Below, piece by piece: positions 9,198-17,624 of a DNA stretch of 64,000 nt. This stretch comes from Clostridiaceae bacterium (GTDB lineage: Bacteria > Bacillota > Clostridia > Lachnospirales > Lachnospiraceae): the NCBI GenBank assembly GCA_910575435.1, contig CAJTGI010000012.1, positions 55,218 to 119,217 of the forward strand, given 5' to 3'. Position numbers and translations under genes: made by a program. The notes below the pieces were generated by a model. That model worked only from the letters and a program-made list of their open reading frames with translations, was not told the origin of the DNA and made no database searches. The first letter of the stretch is position 1. Each line of letters opens with the position of its first letter.

Positions 9198-9312
9198 GAA
9201 TCTCAATTCTTTTTAAAGGATTGGTTTGGGAAATGGCAATCTAAATTGGGTCGCGATCAGCGTGAATAGCAACTGAAGGTAAAGGTGTCATAGAAGTTTT
9301 TTCAAATTACTA

Positions 9313-9341
9313 TTGACAGATGAAAGAAATGGAGATATCAT
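9313..9341 (+). promoter_or_regulatory. ilvC promoter (TTGACA-17-TATCAT)
   Basis: TTGACA at 9313-9318 and TATCAT at 9336-9341 are 17 bases apart, about 60 bases before ilvC. The -10 box touches the left arm of a perfect 15-base inverted repeat (9340-9380), so transcription would start inside that arm at about 9348. Confidence 0.75.
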
Positions 9342-9388
9342 AGTTGTCATACAAGATGTGTTGAGTTGTATGACAACTATATTTTTTT
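9340..9388 (+). promoter_or_regulatory. perfect inverted repeat before ilvC: operator pair and/or terminator
   Basis: The arms 9340-9354 and 9366-9380 are perfect 15-base complements with an 11-base loop, followed by ATTTTTTT and then directly by the ilvC ribosome binding site AGGAGG (9389-9394). Each arm contains an 11-base near-palindrome (TTGTCATACAA at 9344-9354, TTGTATGACAA at 9366-9376) of the TTGTnnnACAA form bound by FadR-type GntR proteins. The structure could terminate read-through from the LRR gene, act as a double operator over the ilvC start point, or both. Confidence 0.7.
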
Positions 9389-9390
9389 AG

Positions 9391-10425
<1,035 letters not shown>

Positions 10426-10452
10426 TCTTCGCTATAAAAGCAAAGCCAGAAG

Positions 10453-10487
10453 AGGCAGGTGAATGATCGCATTCATCTGCCTTTTTT
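10453..10487 (+). terminator. rho-independent terminator after ilvC
   Basis: Thirteen-base stem AGGCAGGTGAATG / CATTCATCTGCCT (one G-U pair), loop ATCG, then a run of six T. It starts 27 bases after the ilvC stop codon. Confidence 0.9.
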
Positions 10488-10490
10488 AAA

Positions 10491-10689
10491 TGTATAGGAA
10501 ACTTCGCCACAGTGTAGTGCTATGCCCACCAAGAAATCCGAAGGATATTTTGCGTTCCCTTTTTTTACTGTATAGGAAACTGCTCAATATATCGACACGA
10601 AGAACGCCGATTTTGCGTTCTTCCAAGAGGAAGTATAGCCTTTCTTAGGCAGCGTTTTGTGCTGCTTTAGAAAGACTCTTCCTCTTTTT
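10491..10689. terminator. intergenic hairpins between convergent ilvC and the DUF4097 operon
   Basis: The sequence TGTATAGGAAACT occurs twice, 78 bases apart (10491 and 10569). A perfect nine-base hairpin GAAGAACGC / GCGTTCTTC spans 10599-10623. A larger hairpin with outer stem AGAGGAAG / CTTCCTCT (10626-10685) and a long inner stem is followed by a T run on the plus strand and preceded by an A-rich face for the minus strand, so it can terminate transcription from either side; it ends right at the DUF4097 stop codon. Confidence 0.6.
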
Positions 10690-11612
10690 TATTCGGAATA
10701 AGTTACAGATATATCTCCCATGGTGCAGGAGAGATTGCCTGTTCCATAGAGGGGGGATGCGCTGTTTGGAGAGGCGTCTCTATTCTTATGCCTCACATCT
10801 CCCAGGGTGGCATTGGAAGAAAAGTCATACTGGTTGGCACTTCCCGTCAGGTTTAATTTTATGCTACCCATGGTTACGTCTACTTCGTTATCGCCTGTCA
10901 GCTTTCCGTAATATCTCACATCTCCCATGCTGCATTCTGCCTCTAACTTGTTGCACAGATTATTTTCCCTCGTATCTTCGCTGCCTAGCCTGATATCCCC
11001 CATGCGGCAGCTGATCTCCGCCTCTCCTCCGATTTGAAATGACTTGATTCTCACATCGCCGGCACTGACAGAGATATCTGTCTTGTTGCTAGTCAAATGG
11101 TCGATTCTGATCGTACCGGCCGCCACGTCGATATCCAGATCCTGGCAATTCAGGCGATCAATTCTCCAGTCGATGGCCTTTGCGTCCAGGGAGACTTCCT
11201 TTAGCGCATGGTCCCTGGGAATGGTGATGGTTATCTTCCGCCCTTTTTTGGTGCCAAAGATATTCCAGTTGCCCACTTTGATGGGAAATAAGCCCCAAAA
11301 AAAGCTGTTCTTGATTTTGGAGGTTACCTTCCAGGTTCCGTCCTTGATCTTGCATTTGCTGATCCCCGTTCCCTCGATGGAAAAGTCCGAGCCTTCTTGC
11401 AGAGTGATATCCGAGGCTGATACGTCAAAGGAAAGGCTGTGGATTTCGGCGGGATTGTCTATGGTTTTGCGAAAAGTTTTGGTCGTAAACTTATCTTGGG
11501 TGATGCTGGCTTCTGCCAGATTTCCTCCAAGGGCGATGCCAATGATGGACAGGAGAATGCCCAGTGCGAATATACAGCCTGTTATTGTGAGAAATTTACC
11601 TTGCTTTTTCAT
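10689..11612 (-). CDS. DUF4097 beta-strand repeat protein, membrane-anchored or exported
   Basis: A 307-residue protein starting with a hydrophobic segment (GKFLTITGCIFALGILLSIIGIALG) and continuing as a repetitive beta-strand domain of the DUF4097 type: TTKTFRKTI, DVAAGTIRIDHLTSNKTDIS, VSAGDVRIKSFQIGGEAEIS, CSMGDVRYYGKL, CTMGDISVTYSE. The recurring G-D/T-I/V-R rungs suggest a beta-helix-like or adhesin-like surface. Function is unknown; in Firmicutes such proteins are typically encoded after padR and DUF1700 genes, as here. The ATG at 11612 has GAGGA five bases upstream, so the longer frame from 11687 is rejected. It is the last gene of the three-gene minus-strand operon. Confidence 0.85.
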   Translation of the reverse strand: MKKQGKFLTITGCIFALGILLSIIGIALGGNLAEASITQDKFTTKTFRKTIDNPAEIHSLSFDVSASDITLQEGSDFSIEGTGISKCKIKDGTWKVTSKIKNSFFWGLFPIKVGNWNIFGTKKGRKITITIPRDHALKEVSLDAKAIDWRIDRLNCQDLDIDVAAGTIRIDHLTSNKTDISVSAGDVRIKSFQIGGEAEISCRMGDIRLGSEDTRENNLCNKLEAECSMGDVRYYGKLTGDNEVDVTMGSIKLNLTGSANQYDFSSNATLGDVRHKNRDASPNSASPLYGTGNLSCTMGDISVTYSE

Positions 11613-11720
11613 ATTTTTCCTCATTTCTGCACTGCATATTTTTAATGCAAGTATTATGTCGCAGTGCAGACACAATGCTTGTAGCACAATTGTTTGCGCT
11701 TAAAAATATTCTAATCTTGC

Positions 11721-12467
11721 CTACTTATTTGAAAAGAAATGCTTGACGCCCCTGCTAATGCTGCGGCAGCAGTATACGGCTCCCTTCCAGACTGCGGGGA
11801 TTCCCTTGCTACAGAAGAGGATGCCCAGCCATAGCAGGAAAAGTCCCACCGAGAGTAGGATGAGGGAGAAGCCCAGTGCCAGAATGCTGCTTGCATAGTG
11901 TCCGCTTGCCAAGGCAAATATGGTACAGACGATGCCAGCACCTCCAGAAAATACCAATGCCCCGCCCATGGCAAACAAAGCTACAAACAGTGAGAAGAAG
12001 CAGGCAATCACTGCGATGACCACGCCGAACAGGGCAGATATCAGAGGTAGCCCTATCGGGATTGCCAGGATTGCCAGGATGATTACCAAAGTGATTTTTC
12101 CGGGATTTTGCGTCCAATTTTGGGGGGAAGAGTTTCCTGGGGCGGCCTGTGCCGTGCCTCCGTAAAAACCCCCGGCATTGTTATTGCTAGTGCCAGTGCC
12201 GTTGTTCTGCCCTTGCATGACCTTTGGGACTGCCATATCTTTTCTGGCACTGCCCTCGCCATAGGAAATCTGTTCTCTATTGACACTTTTGATTTGTTTT
12301 GCCACATCCACCGGGCTTCCCAGTTCTTTGATCACTTTCTGTTCATTCTCTGGCCCGGCATCTTCAAAATAATCTTCATAATAGTTTAATGCCTGCTCCC
12401 GCTCCTCTGCCGGCAAGTCTGAGAGGAAACGGGCCAAATCTCTCATAAATAATTGTCGATTCATCAT
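11721..12467 (-). CDS. DUF1700 / HAAS-domain membrane protein
   Basis: A 248-residue protein. The N-terminal about 70 residues are the helical HAAS (DUF1700) domain: MRDLARFLSDLPAEEREQAL, NYYEDYFEDAG, and the closing KVIKELGSPVDVAKQIK. A low-complexity N/G-rich linker (GQNNGTGTSNNNAGG) leads to a hydrophobic C-terminal half with about four membrane segments (ITLVIILAILAIPIGLPLISA, GVVIAVIACFFSLFVALFAM, and two more). HAAS domains accompany PadR regulators and are thought to transmit a signal at the membrane; the signal here is unknown. The start ATG is preceded by AAAGGA. It begins 12 bases after the PadR stop codon, consistent with translational coupling. Confidence 0.87.
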   Translation of the reverse strand: MMNRQLFMRDLARFLSDLPAEEREQALNYYEDYFEDAGPENEQKVIKELGSPVDVAKQIKSVNREQISYGEGSARKDMAVPKVMQGQNNGTGTSNNNAGGFYGGTAQAAPGNSSPQNWTQNPGKITLVIILAILAIPIGLPLISALFGVVIAVIACFFSLFVALFAMGGALVFSGGAGIVCTIFALASGHYASSILALGFSLILLSVGLFLLWLGILFCSKGIPAVWKGAVYCCRSISRGVKHFFSNK

Positions 12468-12478
12468 ATTCATTCCTT

Positions 12479-12796
12479 TCATTGACTTTCTAACAGGATA
12501 CTGTTGATTTTTTTGATGTAGCCCGCCCATTCCTGCTGATAGAGGGTGAGCTGCCGTCGTCCCTGTTCGGTGGTTTTGTAGTATCTGCGGTTTCGCCCGC
12601 CGGTTTCCTGGTCATAGACTTCCAGACACGCATCTTTTAATAGGCGTCTGAGTACCGGATAGAGCGTAGACTCCGAAATCTCTATTACGGCCCGCACATC
12701 TTGGGTAATCTTGTAGCCGTATGTTCCCGCATCTTCTTTTGCCACGATTGCTAATACGATGGCATCTAAAAGGGCGGAACCCGTGTTGAATATCAT
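12479..12796 (-). CDS. PadR-family transcriptional regulator
   Basis: A 105-residue winged-helix protein of the small PadR subfamily 2: LLDAIVLAIVAKEDAGTYGY, KITQDVRAVIEISESTLYPV, LRRLLKDACLEVYDQETGG and the wing RNRRYYKTTEQGRRQL. These repressors typically control their own operon. AAGGAGG lies seven bases before the ATG. Two near-identical palindromes sit at its promoter (12896-12950), which strongly suggests autoregulation. It heads the operon padR, DUF1700, DUF4097. Confidence 0.92.
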   Translation of the reverse strand: MIFNTGSALLDAIVLAIVAKEDAGTYGYKITQDVRAVIEISESTLYPVLRRLLKDACLEVYDQETGGRNRRYYKTTEQGRRQLTLYQQEWAGYIKKINSILLESQ

Positions 12797-12895
12797 GCAA
12801 TCTCCTCCTTTTCTGCTGTTGGAATTATGATAGGTTGTTCACGCGATGGGATGGGGAAACAAAATATCATAATTACGCATATTCATTTTTGGAAT

Positions 12896-12960
12896 AATAT
12901 TATATATCGTATAATATTGCTTCTTGGTCATATTATATGACGTATAATATTGTTTGTCAA
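12896..12960 (-). promoter_or_regulatory. padR operon promoter with tandem palindromic operators
   Basis: On the minus strand TTGACA (12960-12955) and TATAAT (12937-12932) are separated by exactly 17 bases, a consensus promoter. Two palindromes share the arms ATATTATA and TATAATAT with a five-base centre: one at 12930-12950 covering the spacer and -10 box, the other at 12896-12918 (arms AATATTATA/TATAATATT) just downstream of the expected start point. Their centres are 33 bases apart, about three helical turns, so two repressor dimers would bind the same face. Confidence 0.85.
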
Positions 12961-13002
12961 CATATTTTTGTGATAGAATTTTGGGAAATATGAGAAAAGC
13001 TA

Positions 13003-13031
13003 TTGAAATATTTTGTAATAAATACTAAAAT
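13003..13031 (+). promoter_or_regulatory. pfkA promoter (TTGAAA-17-TAAAAT)
   Basis: TTGAAA at 13003-13008 and TAAAAT at 13026-13031 with a 17-base spacer, giving a leader of roughly 190 bases before pfkA. The leader has no structure I can name. Confidence 0.6.
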
Positions 13032-13230
13032 ATAAACATTGCATCTCAAAAATGATGGATGGCGTGCCCGCATGTTGTTGCCAGCGGCGGTTCAAGAGAA
13101 CATTCGCATGCAGGATGCGCGGCATGAGTACAGAGATAGATGTTGCATTTTAGGATGAGGCAGAGGTCGGAGGAAGCCAGTTTTTTGCTTTCGCCGAAAC
13201 TCGAAGGATGAGAAAGAATGGAGGATGTTT

Positions 13231-14226
13231 ATGATTGATTGCAAGGGCAAAATCGCAGTATTGACCAGTGGGGGAGATGCGCCGGGCATGAATGCGGCCG
13301 TACGTGCCGTGGTGCGCACGGGTATTGCCAAGGGATATGAGGTTTATGGTGTCAAGAGAGGTTACAATGGCATATTAAATAAAGAGATTGATTTGATGAC
13401 ATTTCGGGATGTGTCCGAGAAGCTGCAGCATGGCGGCACATTTCTCTTCACTGCACGCAGCGCAGAGTTTGGGGAGGATGAAGGAAAGCGCAAGGCCGCT
13501 GCAATCTGCAAGGAATTGGGGATTGACAGTTTGGTGGTCATCGGCGGAGATGGCTCTTTTAAGGGAGCCAAGGATTTGTCCAAGTATGGGGTGAATGTCA
13601 TCGGTATTCCGGGAACCATTGATTTGGATATCGCCTATACGGAGTACACCATTGGATTTGATACGGCTGTCAACACGGCAATGGAGGCCATTGACAAGAT
13701 CAGGGAGACATCTAATTCCCATGAGCGGTGCAGTGTCATCGAGGTGATGGGGCGGTCTTCGGGATATATCGCACTGTGGTGCGGCATTGCCAATGGGGCG
13801 GAGCAAATTCTCCTTCCAGAGAAATATAACAATGATTGGGAAAAAATAATAGAAGAAATCAAGAAAAACCGTGCTATCGGTATGACTCATCAGGTCATTA
13901 TCAATGCGGAGGGCATTGGCCATTCCTATGGGCTGGCAAAGCGCATCGAGGAAGCTACCGGCATAGAGACCAGGGCATCCATTCTTGGTCATATGCAGCG
14001 GGGTGGAAGCCCTACTGCAAGAGACCGTGTGTGCGCTTCTGTCATGGGTTCCTATGCGGTGGATATTATCGACCAGGGCAAGAAGAACCGCTTGGTGGGC
14101 TACAAGAATGGAAGCGTGTATGATGTGGACATCGACGAGGCGTTCGCCATGGAAAAGAGTATTGATGACTACCAGTATACAGTTGCCAATATTCTTGGCA
14201 CCAGGTGTGATTACAAGGTGATTTGA
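13231..14226 (+). CDS. pfkA: 6-phosphofructokinase (ATP-dependent type)
   Basis: A 331-residue enzyme that phosphorylates fructose 6-phosphate in glycolysis. Visible motifs are the N-terminal nucleotide loop (IAVLTSGGDAPGMNAAVRAV), GGDGSFKGA with Gly at the position that distinguishes ATP- from PPi-dependent enzymes, the catalytic region IPGTIDLDIAYTEYTIGFDTA, and the substrate-binding VIEVMGRSSGYIAL and LGHMQRGGSPTARDR. One oddity: the usual PGTIDND motif reads PGTIDLD here (Leu132 for Asn); the catalytic Asp131 and Asp133 are kept. GGAGG is six bases before the ATG at 13231; the ATG at 13225 would directly abut it. Confidence 0.93.
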   Translation: MIDCKGKIAVLTSGGDAPGMNAAVRAVVRTGIAKGYEVYGVKRGYNGILNKEIDLMTFRDVSEKLQHGGTFLFTARSAEFGEDEGKRKAAAICKELGIDSLVVIGGDGSFKGAKDLSKYGVNVIGIPGTIDLDIAYTEYTIGFDTAVNTAMEAIDKIRETSNSHERCSVIEVMGRSSGYIALWCGIANGAEQILLPEKYNNDWEKIIEEIKKNRAIGMTHQVIINAEGIGHSYGLAKRIEEATGIETRASILGHMQRGGSPTARDRVCASVMGSYAVDIIDQGKKNRLVGYKNGSVYDVDIDEAFAMEKSIDDYQYTVANILGTRCDYKVI

Positions 14227-14353
14227 CGCTTGCTTTTAGGGCGATTTCTCAATAATATCAGGATTGTTGTGCCTGCGCATGTGATCCTGGCACTTTTTGG
14301 GAAATCTGCCGTGAAAAGTAATTTTTGACGTGGAAGAGGCAATAATCAAAATG

Positions 14354-14403
14354 AACGGTACTTGATTTCTGCGATGGCAAATTGAGTACCGTTTTCTATT
14401 TTT
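14354..14403 (+). terminator. rho-independent terminator between pfkA and mutS2
   Basis: Nine-base perfect stem AACGGTACT / AGTACCGTT, extended by TGATTT / AAATTG, followed by TTCTATTTTT. It lies 128 bases after pfkA and 47 bases before the mutS2 start. Confidence 0.7.
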
Positions 14404-14449
14404 ATCAACATAAAGAAATGACTGTGAATGACAACGAATGAGGTGGATT

Positions 14450-16825
14450 ATGAATGAGAAAGTGATTGGAACTGTTGAATTTGATAAAATCATAAATCTG
14501 TTGGAAAAGCATGCGGATTCTCCTCTGGGGAAGCGGTATTGCGCCGAACTTTTCCCCATGACGGACAGGGAGGAGATTGGCCATGCCCAGAGGGAGACCT
14601 CGGATGCGCTGACCCATGTGCTGACCCAGGGGGGCGTATCCTTCCGGGGAGTGAAGGATGTGCGGGAAAGTCTGAAACGCTTGGAGATCGGCGGTATTTT
14701 GGGCATGGGGGAACTTCTTGACGTGTCCAGGCTGCTGAATGCGGCGGGGAGTGTGAAAACTTTTTTCCGCAAGAGTTTGAATGAGGAGGAAGAGACAGGG
14801 GATTCCCTCAATGGGTACTATCAGCAGCTAGAGCCGCTATCTCCTCTGATGAATGAGATTCGGCGATGCATCGTGGCAGAGGGAGAGATGGCGGATGATG
14901 CCAGCCCAGGGCTTGCCCGTGTCAGGAAGAGCCTGAAAGGGGCCGCGGGCCGCATCCACGATCAGCTGAACCAGGTGGTGAATACCAAGCGGAATATGCT
15001 GCAGGATGGCATTATTACCATGAGGAATGGGCGGTATTGTCTCCCGGTGAAGGCGGAATACCGCAGTTCCTTTCCGGGGATGCTCCATGACCAGTCCTCT
15101 ACCGGTTCCACCCTCTTTATGGAACCAAATTCTGTGGTGAAGCTGAACAATGAGATCAGGGAGCTGGAGATGAAGGAACAGGAGGAGATTGAGAAGGTCT
15201 TGTCGGATCTGAGCAATCTTACCGGGGAGCAGGCGTTTGAGATCGAGCAGGATTTCTACGTGCTGTCCAGGCTGGATTTTATTTTTGCCAAGGCGAATCT
15301 TTCCAAGGAAATGAGGGGTACGGAACCGAAGTTTCCGGAGGATGGCTTGATTCAGATTAAGAAGGGGCGGCATCCCCTGATTGCCAAGGATCGGGTGGTG
15401 CCGATTGATATCCATCTGGGGAAGGATTTCTCCCTGCTGGTGGTGACGGGGCCCAATACCGGCGGCAAGACCGTGTCATTGAAGACGGTGGGGCTTTTTA
15501 CCCTGATGGGACAGGCAGGGCTTCACATTCCCGCCTTTGATGGTTCCAGCCTAAGGATATTTCGGGAGGTTTATGCGGATATCGGGGATGAGCAGAGCAT
15601 TGAGCAGAATTTGAGTACCTTTTCTTCTCATATGGTAAATACGGTCTCCATACTGGAGAAGGCAGATGAGGAGAGCCTGGTTCTTTTTGACGAGCTGGGA
15701 GCGGGCACGGACCCGGTGGAGGGGGCTGCGCTGGCCACGGCTATTCTCTCTAACCTTCATGGGAGGGGGTGCACCGTGATGGCCACCACCCATTACAGCG
15801 AATTGAAACTTTATGCCCTGCAGACGCCGGGAGTGGAGAATGCCTGCTGCGAGTTTGACGTGGCTACCCTGCGCCCCACCTATCGGCTGCTGATTGGCGT
15901 GCCGGGCAAGAGCAATGCCTTTGCCATTTCCGGCAAGCTGGGCTTGTCCGAGGACATTATCAGTGAGGCGAAGGGAAGGGTGACTTCCGATGCTCAGGCA
16001 TTTGAGGATGTGATTACGGACTTGGAGAATACCAGGGCGATGCTGGAACAGGAGCATGAGACGGTATCTAGGAATCGGAAGGAGATTGATGCGCTGAAGC
16101 GGGAACTTCGGGAGAAGAGCGAGAAGCTGGACAATTCCAGGGAACGCATTCTGGCCAATGCCAATGCGGAGGCTAGCCGCATTCTGGAGGAGGCCAAGGA
16201 GTATGCCGATGAGACCATTCGCAAATATAATAAATGGGCCAGCAGCGACAGCCATATCCGTGAGATGGAAGAGGAGCGGGCAAGGCTCCGGGAAGAGATT
16301 AAGGAGAAGGATGGCAAGCAGATTAAGAAGGAGAAGAAGAGGCGGACTGCCTCTGTTCAGGCAAAGGATTTGATGATTGGGTCGGATGTGCGGATTTTCT
16401 CTCTCAATTCCGTGGGGACGGTGAGTACCCTGCCCAATGAGAAGGGGGAGCTTTTCGTCCAGGCGGGGCTATTGCGCACAAAGGTGAAATTGAATGACAT
16501 AGAATTGATTAAGAAGCAGGAGCCGAAACAGGAGAAGAGGCAGACGGGGGGCGGACGCATTCGCATGGATAAGTCCATGGGGATTCGCCAGGATGTAAAC
16601 CTCATCGGCATGACGGTGGACGAGGCCATGCCGGTGCTTTCTAAATATTTGGATGATGCCTATCTGGCCCATCTGGACAAGGTGACGGTCATTCACGGGA
16701 GGGGCACCGGGGCTCTGAGGAAAGCGGTGCATGGGCATTTGAAGAGGACGAAATATGTGAAGTCCTTCCGTCTGGGAGAGTTTGGCGAGGGGGATATGGG
16801 AGTGACGGTAGTGGAATTCCAATGA
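14450..16825 (+). CDS. mutS2: endonuclease MutS2 / ribosome-collision factor
   Basis: A 791-residue MutS homologue lacking the mismatch-recognition domains. The core and clamp helices (ENKVIGTVEF-like start, then KGAAGRIHDQLNQV and YRSSFPGMLHDQSSTGSTLF) precede the ATPase with Walker A TGPNTGGKT (residues 333-341), Walker B LVLFDELGAGTDPVEGAALA and the ATTHYSELK switch. A long coiled coil (about 500-640) leads to the C-terminal Smr nuclease domain with VIHGRGTGALRKAVHGHL; its usual LDLRG motif reads LIGMTVDEA. MutS2 suppresses recombination and, in Bacillus, acts on stalled ribosomes. GAGGTGG precedes ATG 14450. A response regulator gene follows after 79 bases. Confidence 0.95.
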   Translation: MNEKVIGTVEFDKIINLLEKHADSPLGKRYCAELFPMTDREEIGHAQRETSDALTHVLTQGGVSFRGVKDVRESLKRLEIGGILGMGELLDVSRLLNAAGSVKTFFRKSLNEEEETGDSLNGYYQQLEPLSPLMNEIRRCIVAEGEMADDASPGLARVRKSLKGAAGRIHDQLNQVVNTKRNMLQDGIITMRNGRYCLPVKAEYRSSFPGMLHDQSSTGSTLFMEPNSVVKLNNEIRELEMKEQEEIEKVLSDLSNLTGEQAFEIEQDFYVLSRLDFIFAKANLSKEMRGTEPKFPEDGLIQIKKGRHPLIAKDRVVPIDIHLGKDFSLLVVTGPNTGGKTVSLKTVGLFTLMGQAGLHIPAFDGSSLRIFREVYADIGDEQSIEQNLSTFSSHMVNTVSILEKADEESLVLFDELGAGTDPVEGAALATAILSNLHGRGCTVMATTHYSELKLYALQTPGVENACCEFDVATLRPTYRLLIGVPGKSNAFAISGKLGLSEDIISEAKGRVTSDAQAFEDVITDLENTRAMLEQEHETVSRNRKEIDALKRELREKSEKLDNSRERILANANAEASRILEEAKEYADETIRKYNKWASSDSHIREMEEERARLREEIKEKDGKQIKKEKKRRTASVQAKDLMIGSDVRIFSLNSVGTVSTLPNEKGELFVQAGLLRTKVKLNDIELIKKQEPKQEKRQTGGGRIRMDKSMGIRQDVNLIGMTVDEAMPVLSKYLDDAYLAHLDKVTVIHGRGTGALRKAVHGHLKRTKYVKSFRLGEFGEGDMGVTVVEFQ

Positions 16826-16904
16826 CGGAATATGGATGGCAGATATTGATGGGGCACAGGCCCGTGGGGCATCTGTGCCGGCATATGCGAGAGGGAGGTA
16901 CTTC

Positions 16905-17621
16905 ATGGCAGAAAAACAGAGAATACTTATTGTGGACGATGACGAGAATATTGCAGAACTGATTAACCTTTATCTGGCAAAGGAATGCTTTGATGCGAAG
17001 ATGGTGCATGACGGGGAGGCGGCGCTTGTGGCAGTGAGGGATTATCGGCCGGATTTGGTGCTGCTGGATGTGATGCTGCCGGGGATTGACGGGTACGAAG
17101 TACTGCGGGAGGTGAGGAAAAGTTCTGATCTGCCTGTCATAATGCTTTCGGCAAAGGGAGAGGTCTTTGACAAGGTGCTGGGACTGGAACTGGGGGCGGA
17201 CGATTATATGATCAAGCCCTTTGATTCCAAGGAACTGGTGGCCAGGGTGAAGGCAGTGCTTCGGCGCTTTCACCATGAGGCCGTGTCTCCCACGGCCGCT
17301 ACGGATGACCTTCCGGTGGAGAAGGTGAGCTATCCGGGCCTTTCCATCAATCTGACAGATTATTCCGTGAGCCATAATGGCGATTTGGTGGACATGCCCC
17401 CCAGGGAACTGGAGCTTTTTTACTTTCTTGCGACCCATCCCAACCAGGTTTTTACCAGGGAGCAGTTGCTGGACCATATATGGAGTTACGATTACATTGG
17501 CGATACCAGGACGGTGGATGTACATATCAAGCGCCTTCGACAGAAATTTCGGGGGCAAAATTCTTGGAAATTGGTGACTGTGTGGGGGATTGGATACAAA
17601 TTTGAGTACCGAGAGGATTAG
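16905..17621 (+). CDS. OmpR/PhoB-family response regulator
   Basis: A 238-residue regulator. The receiver domain has the acidic pocket (ILIVDDDEN), phospho-acceptor Asp55 (LVLLDVMLPGIDGYEV), the switch residues in LPVIMLSAKGE and the conserved Lys in DDYMIKPFDSKEL. The C-terminal winged helix (PPRELELFYFLATHPNQVFT, DYIGDTRTVDVHIKRLRQK, VWGIGYKFEY) binds DNA. GGGAGG lies before the ATG at 16905; the in-frame ATG at 16836 has no ribosome binding site. The histidine kinase begins four bases after its stop, so the two form a standard two-component pair, possibly read through from mutS2. Confidence 0.95.
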   Translation: MAEKQRILIVDDDENIAELINLYLAKECFDAKMVHDGEAALVAVRDYRPDLVLLDVMLPGIDGYEVLREVRKSSDLPVIMLSAKGEVFDKVLGLELGADDYMIKPFDSKELVARVKAVLRRFHHEAVSPTAATDDLPVEKVSYPGLSINLTDYSVSHNGDLVDMPPRELELFYFLATHPNQVFTREQLLDHIWSYDYIGDTRTVDVHIKRLRQKFRGQNSWKLVTVWGIGYKFEYRED

Positions 17622-17624
17622 TGG

